Assembly (NCBI RefSeq): GCF_001613325.1
Contig: NZ_BDCD01000011.1
Location: forward strand, 372,001-436,000
Direction of reading: 5' to 3'
DNA from: Nocardia yamanashiensis NBRC 100130
GTDB taxonomy: Bacteria > Actinomycetota > Actinomycetes > Mycobacteriales > Mycobacteriaceae
Length of the DNA stretch: 64,000 nt
Position 1 is the first letter of the stretch; each line of letters starts with the position of its first letter. The translations under genes were made by a program, and so were the position numbers. The notes beneath the pieces are model-generated. The model had not been told where the DNA came from and did not search any database. It worked only from the letters and a program-made list of their open reading frames with translations. Below, in pieces: positions 54,088 through 63,488 of the stretch.

Positions 54088-54462
54088 ATGACCGTCGACC
54101 GATCCACCGAGACCCCGTCCCTGCGTGACCGCCTGCGTACGGCCGTGCCCGTGGCCATGAAGGCCCGCGATCGAACGGCGACAGCCGCACTCCGCTCGGC
54201 CCTGGCCGCGATCGACAATGCGGAAGCGGTCGACGGATCGGATGTACAGGCGGGCGCGATCGAATCCAGTGCGGTCGGCCTCGGCGCAGCGGAACGCGAG
54301 CGCCGCATTCTCACCGAAGCCGATATCGAAGCCATCGTCCGGGCCGAAATCGCCGACCGTCTCACCGCTGCAAGCGAATACGACGGGCTGAGCGGAGGGG
54401 CCGAGCGCGCCGCATCCCTGCGGGCCGAGGCGGCTGCCCTCACTGCGCAACTCGACTCCTGA
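54088..54462 (+). CDS. GatB/YqeY-domain protein
   Basis: 124 residues from ATG 54088; TAGCGT 7 nt upstream suggests a leaderless start. The sequence SLRDRLRTAVPVAMKARDRT and TATAALRSALAAIDNAEAVD is the start of YqeY/GatB-tail domains, which are all-helical; KYIV-type and DGLSGGAERAASLRAEAAAL ends follow. YqeY resembles the tail of the amidotransferase GatB, but its own role is unknown. It is convergent with the DUF1990 gene. Confidence 0.78.
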   Translation: MTVDRSTETPSLRDRLRTAVPVAMKARDRTATAALRSALAAIDNAEAVDGSDVQAGAIESSAVGLGAAERERRILTEADIEAIVRAEIADRLTAASEYDGLSGGAERAASLRAEAAALTAQLDS

Positions 54463-54472
54463 TAATCCAGGT

Positions 54473-54991
54473 TCAGTGCTGGGGTACGAGGGTGGCGATG
54501 TAGCGGCCGGCGAACCAGCGCTGAATGAGCCGCACCACCGGCGCACCCAATTGCACGTACCAGGTTCCCGGTCGCGAAAACGCCGCCACCACGCCGTAAA
54601 CCGATTCATCGGCCGGATCGAACTCGACGGCGAACAACTCCTCGCCGATCTCGGGATGCTGCGGCAAGGTGCCGTAGGCGAATCCGCGTCGATCGGGCTC
54701 GTTCACCACGTACACGACCCGGCACCGCGCGGTGATGCCGATGGGCCCCGGCCCCAGCCGGATCGTCATCTCGGTGCCAGGTTCCGCGGTCGGCGTGCTC
54801 GCGTCGTGAAAGACGTTCGTACCCCGCTGCATTCGATACGCCAGGATCTGCTCGCCCGCGCTCTCGAACAATGCCCGCCCCGAACCGATCCGCCGTCGCA
54901 ACCGGAAATGGTCGTATCCGGCCGGGAACTCACCCGCCGTCGCACCGACCTCCGGATAGCTGAACGGCACCGCCGCTGACTCCTGCGTCAT
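54473..54991 (-). CDS. DUF1990 family protein
   Basis: 172 residues from ATG 54991. The family pattern is FSYPEVGATAGEFPAGYDHF, RIGSGRALFESAGEQILAYR, RCRVVYVVNEPDRRGFAYGT and HPEIGEELFAVEFDP. DUF1990 is a one-domain protein of unknown function found in actinobacteria and plants. Its start lies 62 bp inside the upstream M23 gene on the same strand, in a different frame, so the two are likely co-transcribed. Confidence 0.88.
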   Translation of the reverse strand: MTQESAAVPFSYPEVGATAGEFPAGYDHFRLRRRIGSGRALFESAGEQILAYRMQRGTNVFHDASTPTAEPGTEMTIRLGPGPIGITARCRVVYVVNEPDRRGFAYGTLPQHPEIGEELFAVEFDPADESVYGVVAAFSRPGTWYVQLGAPVVRLIQRWFAGRYIATLVPQH

Positions 54992-55547
54992 GACCCCATC
55001 CTGAACCCGCGTCCGGAGTCTCGACAGGGCAATCAGCCGTGAGTCGCGTCTCGCCGGTCGCCGCGAGCGGTTTCAACCGAATCGGGATCGCCCGCAGCAG
55101 GCCGAGCGGATCGAGATAGTCGCCGTCGCGCCGCAAGCCCCAATGCAGGCAGGCCGCGACCGGGCATCCTTCGTGCCCGCCCGCCAGCACCCCGATCGCC
55201 TCGCCGTGAATCACCCTGCGCCCCACCGTGACCGAGGCGGTGACCGGCTCGTACGTGGTGCGCAGCCCACCCGCGTGATCGACGGAGACCACCGGTTTGC
55301 CCGCCACGGTCCCCGCGAACACCACGGTCCCGTCACCCGCCGCGAGTACCGGATCGCCCGTACTCCCGGACAGATCCACTCCCCGATGCCCGGGCAGCCA
55401 GTTCTGCGCGGGTTTGTCGAACGCCCGCACCACCGCCGGCCGCGGCCGTAGCGGCCACTCGAACCGCTCACCGGGCGCCGCCACGCACACCGGCGCGGCG
55501 ACCAGCACGATCGGCAACCACCCGAACACGATCCACATCAGGCGCAT
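54930..55547 (-). CDS. secreted M23-family peptidase-like protein
   Basis: 205 residues from ATG 55547. A signal peptide (WIVFGWLPIVLVAAPVCVAA) precedes the LytM-like domain: HRGVDLSG (Zn His and Asp), GDGTVVFAG, VSVDHAGGLRTTYEPV, and ACLHWGLRRDG. The usual HxH is CLH here, with Cys at the first, catalytic His position. It may be a non-catalytic or altered amidase-activator-like member. It lies divergent from rpsB as in mycobacteria. The last 62 bp overlap the DUF1990 gene. Confidence 0.85.
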   Translation of the reverse strand: MRLMWIVFGWLPIVLVAAPVCVAAPGERFEWPLRPRPAVVRAFDKPAQNWLPGHRGVDLSGSTGDPVLAAGDGTVVFAGTVAGKPVVSVDHAGGLRTTYEPVTASVTVGRRVIHGEAIGVLAGGHEGCPVAACLHWGLRRDGDYLDPLGLLRAIPIRLKPLAATGETRLTADCPVETPDAGSGWGHDAGVSGGAVQLSGGRCDGG

Positions 55548-55911
55548 GCCCTCAGCCTCCGCGCAAGCCCACCCGCCCGGAACCCCGTGATCGGCGAGTG
55601 TGGATAACACGCACGCCTGTGAAAATTGGCAGGCAGCGCTTCCACCGCCCCCGATGCGCCCCCGCCGCAACCTGCCGACCAGCACTCGAGCCCGCCGAAT
55701 CCGCCTGCTCGAGGGGGCGATTTCTCCTCCCGGTAACCCCTGCGTAGACTGGTCCAGCGGTTTGCGTTGCGTGCAGACCGACTTCGCGCGCCTACATCGA
55801 AGGCCGTCGGCTGGTCCCCTGAAATCTTTCGGAGGGTTCCGGTGGCTGTGGGCGCCAGGGCAGGGATCGCCGATTCCTGTGTCAACCAGCAACAAAGGAG
55901 TAACGGGAGCC
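55548..55911. other. 364-bp divergent region between M23 gene and rpsB
   Basis: It holds the rpsB promoter and leader. TAGACT at about 55745 is a plausible -10 for rpsB, giving a leader of about 160 nt that may carry S2 autoregulation. No reading frame with a ribosome site is seen. Confidence 0.4.
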
Positions 55912-56766
55912 ATGGCTGTCGTAACTATGAAGCAGCTGCTCGACAGCGGCGCGCACTTCGGTCACCAGACCCGTCGGTGGAACCCGAAGATGAAGCGGTT
56001 CATCTTCACCGACCGCAACGGCATCTACATCATCGACCTGCAGCAGACGCTGACCTACATCGACAAGGCCTACGAGTTCGTCAAGGAGACCGTTGCCCAC
56101 GGCGGCACCGTCCTCTTCGTCGGCACCAAGAAGCAGGCCCAGGAGTCGATCGCGGCCGAGGCGACTCGCGTCGGGATGCCCTACGTGAACCAGCGCTGGC
56201 TGGGCGGCATGCTCACCAACTTCTCGACCGTCCACAAGCGCCTGCAGCGCCTGAAGGAGCTCGAGGCCATGGAGCAGACCGGTGGCTTCGAAGGTCGCAC
56301 CAAGAAGGAAATCCTCATGCTGACGCGTGAGAAGACCAAGCTGGAGCGCACCCTCGGCGGCATCCGGGACATGGCCAAGGTGCCTTCGGCCATCTGGGTG
56401 GTCGACACCAACAAGGAGCACATCGCCGTCGGTGAGGCTCGCAAGCTGAACATCCCGGTCATCGCGATCCTGGACACCAACTGCGATCCCGACCTGGTCG
56501 ACTACCCGATCCCGGGTAACGACGACGCGATCCGTTCCGCCGCGCTGCTGACCAAGGTCGTGGCTTCCGCGGTCGCCGAGGGTGTGCAGGCTCGTGCCTC
56601 GCGCGCCGGTGGCGATTCGAAGCCCGAGGCCGGCGCCGGCGAGCCGCTCGCCGAGTGGGAGCAGGAGCTGCTGGCTCAGGCCGCCCCCGCCGCCGAGACC
56701 GTCGAGACCGCTGCCGAGGCGGAGCTGAAGGAAGAGCCGGCGGGCAAGACCCCGGCCGACTTCTGA
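55912..56766 (+). CDS. rpsB: 30S ribosomal protein S2
   Basis: 284 residues from ATG 55912, with AAAGGAG and GGGAG upstream. [20 protein letters not shown] and [20 protein letters not shown] are diagnostic of S2. The C-terminus (about 230-284) is an Ala/Glu-rich extension typical of actinobacteria. It forms the rpsB-tsf operon; the hairpin in between may give partial termination. Confidence 0.97.
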   Translation: MAVVTMKQLLDSGAHFGHQTRRWNPKMKRFIFTDRNGIYIIDLQQTLTYIDKAYEFVKETVAHGGTVLFVGTKKQAQESIAAEATRVGMPYVNQRWLGGMLTNFSTVHKRLQRLKELEAMEQTGGFEGRTKKEILMLTREKTKLERTLGGIRDMAKVPSAIWVVDTNKEHIAVGEARKLNIPVIAILDTNCDPDLVDYPIPGNDDAIRSAALLTKVVASAVAEGVQARASRAGGDSKPEAGAGEPLAEWEQELLAQAAPAAETVETAAEAELKEEPAGKTPADF

Positions 56767-56789
56767 TCCACGCCCACCAGGCATCTGTT

Positions 56790-56831
56790 CACCTTGCCGA
56801 CCGATTCCGTTAGGTAGCGGTCGGCAAGGTG
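56790..56831 (+). terminator. 14-bp hairpin between rpsB and tsf
   Basis: CACCTTGCCGACCG (56790-56803) pairs exactly with 56818-56831 around a 14-nt loop. It could reduce read-through so that S2 and EF-Ts are produced in different amounts. Confidence 0.65.
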
Positions 56832-56874
56832 TGACCCCCACAGACTTTCACTCACAAAGGGAGGCTCGCCCGAG

Positions 56875-57702
56875 ATGGCGAACTACACCGCCGCCGATGT
56901 GAAGCGGCTCCGCGAGCTCACCGGCTCCGGCATGATGGACTGCAAGAAGGCGCTCGAGGAGAACGGCGGCGACTTCGACAAGGCCGTCGAGTTCCTGCGC
57001 ATCAAGGGCGCCAAGGACGTTGGCAAGCGTGCCGAGCGCGCCACCGCCGAGGGCCTGGTCGCCGCGCAGGACGGCGTCCTGGTGGAGATCAACTCCGAGA
57101 CCGACTTCGTCGCCAAGAACGCGGAGTTCCAGGACCTGGCCAACGCCATCGTCGCGGCTGCCGCCAAGGCTCGCCCGGCCGACCTGGACGCCCTGAAGGC
57201 CGTCGAGCTGGACAACGGCAAGACCGCCGACGCCGCCCTGCAGGAGCTGGCCGCCAAGATCGGCGAGAAGCTCGAGCTGCGCCGCGTCGCCGCCTTCGAC
57301 GGCAACACCACCGTCTACCTGCACAAGCGCGCCACCGACCTGCCGCCCGCCGTCGGCGTCCTGGTCGAGTTCACCGGTGAAGGCGATGCCGCCGCCGAGG
57401 TCGCCCGCGCCGCCGCCATGCAGGTCGCCGCGCTCAAGGCCAAGTACGTCACCCGCGATGAGGTTCCGGCCGACCTGGTCGAGAAGGAGCGCTCCATCGC
57501 CGAGGCGACCGCCCGCGAAGAGGGCAAGCCCGAAGCCGCCCTGGCGAAGATCACCGAGGGTCGCGTCAACGGCTTCTACAAGGACGTCGTCCTGCTGGAG
57601 CAGGCGTCCGTCACCGATTCCAAGAAGACCGTCAAGGCGCTTCTGGACGAGGCCGGCGTGACCATCACCCGCTTCGCTCGCTTCGAGGTCGGCCAGGCGT
57701 AA
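56875..57702 (+). CDS. tsf: elongation factor Ts
   Basis: 275 residues from ATG 56875, with GGGAGG upstream. The UBA-like start ([20 protein letters not shown], then [10 protein letters not shown]) and the TDFVAKN motif are diagnostic. EF-Ts exchanges GDP for GTP on EF-Tu. A classical terminator with T-run follows. Confidence 0.97.
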   Translation: MANYTAADVKRLRELTGSGMMDCKKALEENGGDFDKAVEFLRIKGAKDVGKRAERATAEGLVAAQDGVLVEINSETDFVAKNAEFQDLANAIVAAAAKARPADLDALKAVELDNGKTADAALQELAAKIGEKLELRRVAAFDGNTTVYLHKRATDLPPAVGVLVEFTGEGDAAAEVARAAAMQVAALKAKYVTRDEVPADLVEKERSIAEATAREEGKPEAALAKITEGRVNGFYKDVVLLEQASVTDSKKTVKALLDEAGVTITRFARFEVGQA

Positions 57703-57718
57703 TCGCCTGACAAGCCCG

Positions 57719-57763
57719 AAAAGGCCCTCCGCGCATCGTCTTCCGATGCCCGGAGGGCCTTTT
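57719..57763. terminator. bidirectional intrinsic terminator after tsf
   Basis: AAAAGGCCCTCCG (57719-57731) is complementary to CGGAGGGCCTTTT (57751-57763). It is the only hairpin here with a full T-run in both directions, placed between convergent genes. Confidence 0.85.
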
Positions 57764-57774
57764 CGTCGTTCGGG

Positions 57775-58017
57775 CTAGCCGGGGGATGGGGTGCCGACGC
57801 ACGCGTTCGATCCGACCGCGCAACCGATGTCGAAGATCTTCGCGAGGATCTGCATGAAGGGGTACGCCGCGTTCCATGCGATCTGGGCGCTCAGCGAGCT
57901 GCTGCCGGTCGAGGGAGGGGTGCTGTCCGCTGCTGCCGGACCGGCGGTGGCGACCAGCGCGGCGCTGATCGCAACAGCGGCGACGCCGAGCCGGAGGGCG
58001 CGAGGTGGGTGGTTCAT
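57775..58017 (-). CDS. small secreted hypothetical protein
   Basis: 80 residues from ATG 58017. The signal peptide (LGVAAVAISAALVATAGPAA, cleavage near AAADS) is followed by about 48 residues with Ser/Pro, a hydrophobic stretch (IAWNAAYPFMQILAKIFDIG) and two Cys (GCAVGSNAC). It resembles short exported mycobacterial/nocardial proteins, some of which form membrane channels, but I cannot assign it. It is convergent with tsf and follows the cupin gene on the minus strand after a terminator. Confidence 0.7.
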   Translation of the reverse strand: MNHPPRALRLGVAAVAISAALVATAGPAAADSTPPSTGSSSLSAQIAWNAAYPFMQILAKIFDIGCAVGSNACVGTPSPG

Positions 58018-58052
58018 GCCCAGAACCGTATCTAAAACATTGTCATTTCATA

Positions 58053-58090
58053 GTGTTTCGGTGCCCCGGAAATCAGGGGCACCGAAACAC
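58053..58090 (-). terminator. 15-bp perfect hairpin downstream of the cupin gene
   Basis: GTGTTTCGGTGCCCC (58053-58067) pairs exactly with 58076-58090 with an 8-nt loop. It lies 15 bp past the stop of the cupin gene. Confidence 0.75.
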
Positions 58091-58104
58091 CTTGGCGGGC
58101 ATGG

Positions 58105-58632
58105 TCAGCCGACCGGTCGATTCTGCAGGGCCGTCAGCTGATGAATGTCGTGTTTCAAGCGCAGCTCACCGATCAGGTCCGGGGTTGCCTCGCCCGAGAT
58201 CAGCAGTTCGCTCAGCTCGGCCAGATACTTCTCGTGGCCGGACGGCGTGACCATGAACAACATCTTGGCCATGCTGCTGCCGGGGTTGTAGAACGCGTGC
58301 GGGCAACCGGCCGGCACGTACATGAAAGCGCCTGGGCCGCCGCGGAATACGGTGGTGCCGTCCTCCGCTTCCCAGGTAGTCCAGTCGCCGACCGCTTCGG
58401 CGGCGGGGTGGAAGGCCAGTAGTTCGAGTTCGCCCTCGACCACATAGAAGATCTCTTCGGCGTGGCCGTGCCAGTGCGCGCCGACGTCGAAACCCGGTGG
58501 GACCTCGGCCTCGAAGGCGGACCAGGCGTCGGAGCTTTCCGCGCCGACCTTGAGGGTCATGGTGGGCTGTACTTTGTCGCCCGCGCCGGGTGGCAGCAGT
58601 AGGCCGTTACTGGCCAGCAATCCATCGGTCAT
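58105..58632 (-). CDS. cupin-domain protein
   Basis: 175 residues from ATG 58632. The two cupin motifs are present: GAHWHGHAEEIFYVVEGELE (metal ligands His, His, Glu) and PAGCPHAFYNP (second His). Such proteins are dioxygenases or small-molecule isomerases, or sensors. It is 10 bp downstream of the NmrA-like gene on the same strand, so the two probably form an operon handling an aromatic or quinone compound. A terminator follows. Confidence 0.87.
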   Translation of the reverse strand: MTDGLLASNGLLLPPGAGDKVQPTMTLKVGAESSDAWSAFEAEVPPGFDVGAHWHGHAEEIFYVVEGELELLAFHPAAEAVGDWTTWEAEDGTTVFRGGPGAFMYVPAGCPHAFYNPGSSMAKMLFMVTPSGHEKYLAELSELLISGEATPDLIGELRLKHDIHQLTALQNRPVG

Positions 58633-58642
58633 GGTGAGCTCC

Positions 58643-59524
58643 TCAGAGTTTCCAGTCGGTGGCGGCGATCCACGCTTCGAGAGTCCGCAGTTCGGGGAGG
58701 GCTGCGCGCAACGGAGCCACGTCGATCGATTCGGGATGTTCGTTGAAGTAGGCGAACATCTTTCCCACCTGCGGGTCGAAGGCGCTGATCGCGGCGATCG
58801 GCACCTGCACCACCCGGGCGGGCAATCCGGCCGCGCGCCCGAAGGTCTCGGCGATCTGCCGGGGCGTCAGCACATCACCGGCAAGCCCGACGGCCCGGCC
58901 GATGTACTCCTCCGGCCGCTCGAACGCCAGCGCCGCGTACCGCCCGATATCGCCGATGGCGATGAGCGGCATGGGCGTATCGGGCGCGACCGCCAGCGAC
59001 AGCACCAGCTCGTCCCCGTCCCGCACCGGCTTGCTGAAGGTCGCGAAATTGTCCATGAACGACACCGGCCGCAGCATGGTCGCGGGCAGTCCGAGCGCCC
59101 GGATGTGCTCCTCGATGTGCCGCTTCGCGTCGTAATACTCGATCCCCGAACCGGAATCGACCCCATTGAGCGAGCTGTACACGAAATGCGTGATCCCGGC
59201 CTTGGCCGCCAGCTCCGCGACCAGCTTCCCGTGCCGCTCCTCGTCCGCGACCGCCTCCAGGCTGATGTTGTGCCCGCGCATCATGGTCAGCATCAGGAAG
59301 ATGCCGTAAGCCCCGTCGATGGCCGCCCGCAGCGAATCCTCGTCGTCGAGATCGCCCCGGAACAGCTCCGCGCCCGCCGCCGCCAGCGCTCGGGCCGCAT
59401 CCGAATCCGGATTCCGCACGAATGCCCGTACCGTCCAGCCTTTTTCGAGCAGCGCTCGCGCCGCCGCCCCGCCTTGCCGTCCGGTCGCCCCGATGACCAG
59501 TATCGGTCCCTTGTCGTTCGTCAT
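58643..59524 (-). CDS. NmrA-type atypical SDR protein
   Basis: 293 residues from ATG 59524. Dinucleotide motif VIGATGRQGGAAAR (10-23), AFVRNPDSDAARAL, FRGDLDDEDSLRAAI, THFVYSSLNGVDSGSG and LRPVSFMDNF are the NmrA/HSCARG pattern. It is similar to the gene at 8396-9295. The likely activity is NADPH-dependent redox or redox sensing. It is divergent from the XRE-type regulator at 59633, its likely controller, and co-transcribed with the cupin gene. Confidence 0.87.
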   Translation of the reverse strand: MTNDKGPILVIGATGRQGGAAARALLEKGWTVRAFVRNPDSDAARALAAAGAELFRGDLDDEDSLRAAIDGAYGIFLMLTMMRGHNISLEAVADEERHGKLVAELAAKAGITHFVYSSLNGVDSGSGIEYYDAKRHIEEHIRALGLPATMLRPVSFMDNFATFSKPVRDGDELVLSLAVAPDTPMPLIAIGDIGRYAALAFERPEEYIGRAVGLAGDVLTPRQIAETFGRAAGLPARVVQVPIAAISAFDPQVGKMFAYFNEHPESIDVAPLRAALPELRTLEAWIAATDWKL

Positions 59525-59632
59525 GCCCTGCTCCCGCCGTTTCCGATCTGCTGATCACGGTAGGAACCCGCGCGCGAACCTGTCCTGGTGGCGATACTGC
59601 TACCCAAGCGATCTGTACAGGGGAAAGTCGAA

Positions 59633-60499
59633 ATGATAAGCGGCAACGGCAATCCCGCCGCCGGCGAGCGGCACGGCGAGCTCGGCCGGTTCCTACGCGC
59701 CCAGCGTGAGCGCCTGCAACCCGCCGACGTCGGCATCAATCCATACGGCGATCCGGCCCGCCGGCGCACGCCCGGCCTGCGCCGCGAGGAGGTCGCCGAA
59801 CTCTCCGGTGTCGGCCTGACCTGGTACACCTGGCTGGAGCAGGGCCGCGAGGTGGATGCCAGCCGCCAGGTCATCGATGCCCTGGCCCGCACCCTGCGCC
59901 TGGACCCGGATCAGCATCGCCATCTGCGCCTGCTGGCCGGGCTGGCCGCCCCGTACGAGGAGTATTCGGCCGCCGATCGCGCCCGCCTGCAATGGCTGGT
60001 GGATTCGATGCTGCCCAGCATCAGCGCCGTCTACGATCCGGCCTTCGATTTCCTGGTCTGGAATCGCGCCTACGCGCTGGCCCGCCGCGACCCGATGCAG
60101 ATGCCCGCCGAGCGCCGCAATCTGCTCTGGATGATGTTCACCGACACCGTGAATCGCGCCATGATGCCGCATTGGGAGAACGCCGCCCGCGCCGTCATCG
60201 CCCAGTTGCGCGAGGCGCTCGGCCGCCGCCCGGAGGATCCGCGCCTGGCCGCGCTGGTCGCCGGTCTGAGCGAGGCCAGCCCCGAGTTCCGGGAGTGGTG
60301 GTCGGACTATCGCGTCCGAGGATTCCGTCCGGCCGGTATCCGAATCGAGCATCCCGTCGCCGGGACAATCGAACTGGAGGTATTTCAATTACGCCCGGTG
60401 GAAGACCCGAACCTGCTGCTGGTGACCCAGATCCCCGCCACGCCCGAGGCCAAGCGGCGCATCGCCGCCCTCCTCGACGGCTCCGAAACCGGACAATGA
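59633..60499 (+). CDS. XRE-family helix-turn-helix regulator (MmyB-like ligand domain)
   Basis: 288 residues from ATG 59633; GGGGAAAG is 7 nt upstream, so the in-frame GTG 59588 is unlikely. The N-terminal HTH has RRRTPGLRREEVAELSGVGL and TWYTWLEQGREVDASRQVID; the C-terminal about 170 residues have the MmyB-like pattern PAFDFLVWNRAYALARRDP and FREWWSDYRVRG, VEDPNLLLVTQIPATPEA. Such regulators bind a fatty acid-like ligand. Position opposite the NmrA-cupin operon suggests it controls it. Confidence 0.88.
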   Translation: MISGNGNPAAGERHGELGRFLRAQRERLQPADVGINPYGDPARRRTPGLRREEVAELSGVGLTWYTWLEQGREVDASRQVIDALARTLRLDPDQHRHLRLLAGLAAPYEEYSAADRARLQWLVDSMLPSISAVYDPAFDFLVWNRAYALARRDPMQMPAERRNLLWMMFTDTVNRAMMPHWENAARAVIAQLREALGRRPEDPRLAALVAGLSEASPEFREWWSDYRVRGFRPAGIRIEHPVAGTIELEVFQLRPVEDPNLLLVTQIPATPEAKRRIAALLDGSETGQ

Positions 60500-60658
60500 A
60501 CCCGCGAATTCCCGCCGGGAACGAGGGTCGCCTCACCAACGCGACCACTCGTGAGGCAGGATAGACAAAGCTTGTTGCCGTCCCGTGCGATTCGCTTGCG
60601 CCGGGATGGTCTTTTCATGTGCGTGCACCACGCGCGTCTGCCGAGGATAAGGAGACCG

Positions 60659-61393
60659 ATGACGGACCCGGATACGGCGCCCGACCGCAAGGGCTATCGC
60701 CGAGTGCTCCTCAAACTGGGTGGCGAGATGTTCGGCGGTGGCGGGGTCGGCCTCGATCCCGATGTGGTTCAGACGGTCGCCGAACAGATCGCGGAAGTAG
60801 TCGAGGACGGCGTGCAGGTCGCGGTCGTGATCGGCGGCGGCAATTTCTTCCGCGGCGCCGAACTCGAGGAGCGCGGCATGGAACGCGCCCGCTCGGACTA
60901 CATGGGCATGCTCGGTACGGTCATGAATTCCCTTGCGCTGCAGGACTTCCTGCAGAAGCAGGGCATCGACACCCGAGTGCAGACCGCCATCACCATGGGC
61001 CAGGTCGCCGAACCGTACCTGCCGTTGCGCGCCAAGCGGCACCTGGAGAAGGGCCGCGTGGTCATCTTCGGCGCCGGGATGGGCATGCCGTACTTCTCGA
61101 CCGACACCACCGCCGCCCAGCGCGCGCTGGAGATCGGCGCGGAAGTCGTCTTGATGGCCAAGGCCGTCGACGGCGTCTTCACCGCGGACCCCCGCGAGGA
61201 CCCGGATGCCACCATGTTCACCGAGGTCACGCACAAGGAAGTCCTGGAACGGGGCCTGAAGGTGGCCGACGCCACCGCGTTCAGCCTGTGCATGGACAAC
61301 CAGATGCCGATGCTGGTGTTCAATCTTCTGACCAAGGGAAATATCGCCCGTGCGGTCGCCGGTGAGAAAATCGGCACGCTGGTCCGTTCGTGA
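60659..61393 (+). CDS. pyrH: UMP kinase
   Basis: 244 residues from ATG 60659, with AAGGAG 5 nt upstream. The amino-acid-kinase fold motifs are [52 protein letters not shown] and [20 protein letters not shown]. It phosphorylates UMP to UDP and is inhibited by UTP. It precedes frr and cdsA in the usual order. Confidence 0.97.
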   Translation: MTDPDTAPDRKGYRRVLLKLGGEMFGGGGVGLDPDVVQTVAEQIAEVVEDGVQVAVVIGGGNFFRGAELEERGMERARSDYMGMLGTVMNSLALQDFLQKQGIDTRVQTAITMGQVAEPYLPLRAKRHLEKGRVVIFGAGMGMPYFSTDTTAAQRALEIGAEVVLMAKAVDGVFTADPREDPDATMFTEVTHKEVLERGLKVADATAFSLCMDNQMPMLVFNLLTKGNIARAVAGEKIGTLVRS

Positions 61394-61429
61394 CCGCCAA
61401 AGACACGATGACGCTGTGGAGGAATCGCC

Positions 61430-61987
61430 GTGATTGAAGAAGCGCTCTTCGATGCCGAGGAAAAGATGGAAAAGGCCGTCTCGGTGGCGAAGGACGATCT
61501 GGGTTCCATTCGGACCGGCCGGGCGAATCCGGGCATGTTCGCCCGCGTCGTCGTCGACTACTACGGGACGCCGACCCCGATCACCCAGATGTCGTCCATC
61601 TCCTCGCCCGAGCCGCGCATGCTCGTCATCAAGCCGTACGAGGCCGGGCAGCTGCGTGATATCGAGACCGCCATCCGCAATTCGGATCTGGGCGTCAACC
61701 CGACCAACGACGGCCACATCATTCGCGTGCTGGTGCCGCAGCTGACCGAGGAACGCCGCCGGGAAATGGTCAAGCAGGCCAAGTCCAAGGGCGAGGACGC
61801 CAAGATCGCGATCCGCAATGTGCGCCGCAAGACCATGGACGAGCTCGGCCGCATCCAGAAGGACGGCGAAGCCGGCGAGGACGAGGTCGGCCGCGCCGAG
61901 AAGGATCTCGACAAGACCACGCAGAAGTATGTCGCGAGCATCGACGAACTGGTGAAGCACAAGGAAGCCGAACTGCTCGAGGTCTAG
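61430..61987 (+). CDS. frr: ribosome recycling factor
   Basis: 185 residues from GTG 61430, with GGAGG 8 nt upstream. [40 protein letters not shown] and [20 protein letters not shown] are diagnostic of RRF, which splits post-termination ribosomes with EF-G. Length is standard. cdsA begins 44 bp downstream. Confidence 0.97.
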   Translation: MIEEALFDAEEKMEKAVSVAKDDLGSIRTGRANPGMFARVVVDYYGTPTPITQMSSISSPEPRMLVIKPYEAGQLRDIETAIRNSDLGVNPTNDGHIIRVLVPQLTEERRREMVKQAKSKGEDAKIAIRNVRRKTMDELGRIQKDGEAGEDEVGRAEKDLDKTTQKYVASIDELVKHKEAELLEV

Positions 61988-62031
61988 ACGGCCGGATCAT
62001 CCGGCCGGGGGTAGGGACGAACGGACGACAA

Positions 62032-62949
62032 GTGAGCGACGGGACAATCGTGGCCGAAGAGACTGCCGCCACCGACGCGGCGACCCCGCCGGACGAGGGG
62101 GGTGCGGGGGCGACCCCGGCGCCCGCGCCCAAGTCCAAGGCCGGACGTAATCTGCCGGCGGCGCTGGCGGTCGGATTCGGGCTGGGGTTGTCCCTCATCG
62201 CGATCCTGCTGTGGGCGTCCAAGGTGCTCGTCGGCGTGATCGCGGTGGCGATGGCGGTGGCGACCTGGGAGGTCGCCAAACGGCTGCGCGAAGCCGATGT
62301 GCTGGTGCCGCGGGTGCCGCTGCTGGTGGGCGGGCAGGCCATCATCTGGCTGGCCTGGCCGGCCGGGCCGCAGGGGGCGGTGGGCGCGTTCGGCGCCACC
62401 GCATTGACGGTGATGGTGTGGCGGCTGTTCGACCACGGGCTGACCGCGACCCCGCGAAACTACCTGCGCGACACCGCGATCAGTATTTTCGTGCTGGCGT
62501 GGGTGCCCTTGCTGGCGTCCTTCGCGGTGCTGCTGCTCGATCAGGAGGACGGCAACCTGCGGGTGCTGACCTTCATGATCCTGGTGGTGTGCTCGGACGT
62601 CGGCGGGTACGTGGCGGGCGTGCTGTTCGGCAAGCATCCGATGGTGCCGCACATCAGCCCCAAGAAGTCCTGGGAGGGTTTCGCCGGGTCGCTGGTGTTC
62701 AGCGTGATCGGCGGCCTGCTGACGGTAACCCTGCTGCTGCAGGCCAATTCGATGATCGGCGTGCTGCTGGGCGTGGGCCTGGTGCTGGTGGCGACCAGCG
62801 GCGACCTGATCGAATCGCAGGTCAAGCGGGAGCTGGGGATCAAGGACATGGGCACGTTGCTGCCCGGGCACGGCGGGATCATGGATCGCCTGGATTCGAT
62901 GCTGCCGTCGGCGTTCGTGTCGTGGCTGGTGCTGACCGCGCTGCTCTGA
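62032..62949 (+). CDS. cdsA: phosphatidate cytidylyltransferase
   Basis: 305 residues from GTG 62032. After a Pro/Ala-rich cytosolic start of about 40 residues come eight or so membrane helices and the family signature SGDLIESQVKRELGIKDMG and LLPGHGGIMDRLDSML (about 263-297). It converts phosphatidate and CTP to CDP-diacylglycerol for phospholipid synthesis. It is followed by a strong hairpin. Confidence 0.96.
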   Translation: MSDGTIVAEETAATDAATPPDEGGAGATPAPAPKSKAGRNLPAALAVGFGLGLSLIAILLWASKVLVGVIAVAMAVATWEVAKRLREADVLVPRVPLLVGGQAIIWLAWPAGPQGAVGAFGATALTVMVWRLFDHGLTATPRNYLRDTAISIFVLAWVPLLASFAVLLLDQEDGNLRVLTFMILVVCSDVGGYVAGVLFGKHPMVPHISPKKSWEGFAGSLVFSVIGGLLTVTLLLQANSMIGVLLGVGLVLVATSGDLIESQVKRELGIKDMGTLLPGHGGIMDRLDSMLPSAFVSWLVLTALL

Positions 62950-62961
62950 AGTGAACTTCCG

Positions 62962-62998
62962 AAAGGGTCCGGCGGGTTGAATCCGCCGGACCCCTTTG
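62962..62998. terminator. hairpin after cdsA
   Basis: AAAGGGTCCGGCGG (62962-62975) pairs with CCGCCGGACCCCTTT (62983-62997 region) with one bulged base, between convergent cdsA and the LapA-domain gene. Confidence 0.7.
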
Positions 62999-63009
62999 TC
63001 GATCCGCTG

Positions 63010-63336
63010 TTACTTGGTGGCTTTCTTCGCCGCGCGGCGCAGCTGCAGAATGCGGTAGCCGCCGACCAGCGCGGTGCCGAGCGCGCCGACGATGACGGCC
63101 AGCAGCACCAGGATGCCGATCGGCAGATTCCAGGTCCAGACGAAGAACTCGACCTTGGACTGCTCCAGGTTCTGCAGGATGAAAACCAGCACCAGGATGC
63201 CCAGAACCGCGGCGAACACCAGCCCGACCCAGGCGTAACCCGCCCGGGTCTTCAGCACACCCTGTCCCTTTTGCTTGGAAGATCCCTGGCTCGGCGTCGG
63301 GTCGGCCCCCGAGGCGGGAATATCGGCGGTGGTCAT
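63010..63336 (-). CDS. LapA-domain (DUF1049) membrane protein
   Basis: 108 residues from ATG 63336. A short polar N-terminus is followed by two membrane helices (AWVGLVFAAVLGILVLVFIL and LPIGILVLLAVIVGALGTAL), joined by QNLEQSKVEFFVWTWN, the typical DUF1049 turn, and a basic end (RAAKKATK). LapA-type proteins are small two-helix membrane proteins linked to lipopolysaccharide assembly in Gram-negatives; the role in actinobacteria is unknown. It is divergent from rlmN. Confidence 0.87.
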   Translation of the reverse strand: MTTADIPASGADPTPSQGSSKQKGQGVLKTRAGYAWVGLVFAAVLGILVLVFILQNLEQSKVEFFVWTWNLPIGILVLLAVIVGALGTALVGGYRILQLRRAAKKATK

Positions 63337-63488
63337 GCGTCGATCATTGCCGATCGCTATGACCGGTGCACGCATATCGCCCCTTATCTCCGGTATGTCG
63401 CCTCAGCTGGGTGTTTGCCGCGAATGTGACGAGCGGCTCGCACCCCGCCGCCCCGGAATCGGATTCCAGATGGAACACTGGAAGGGTT

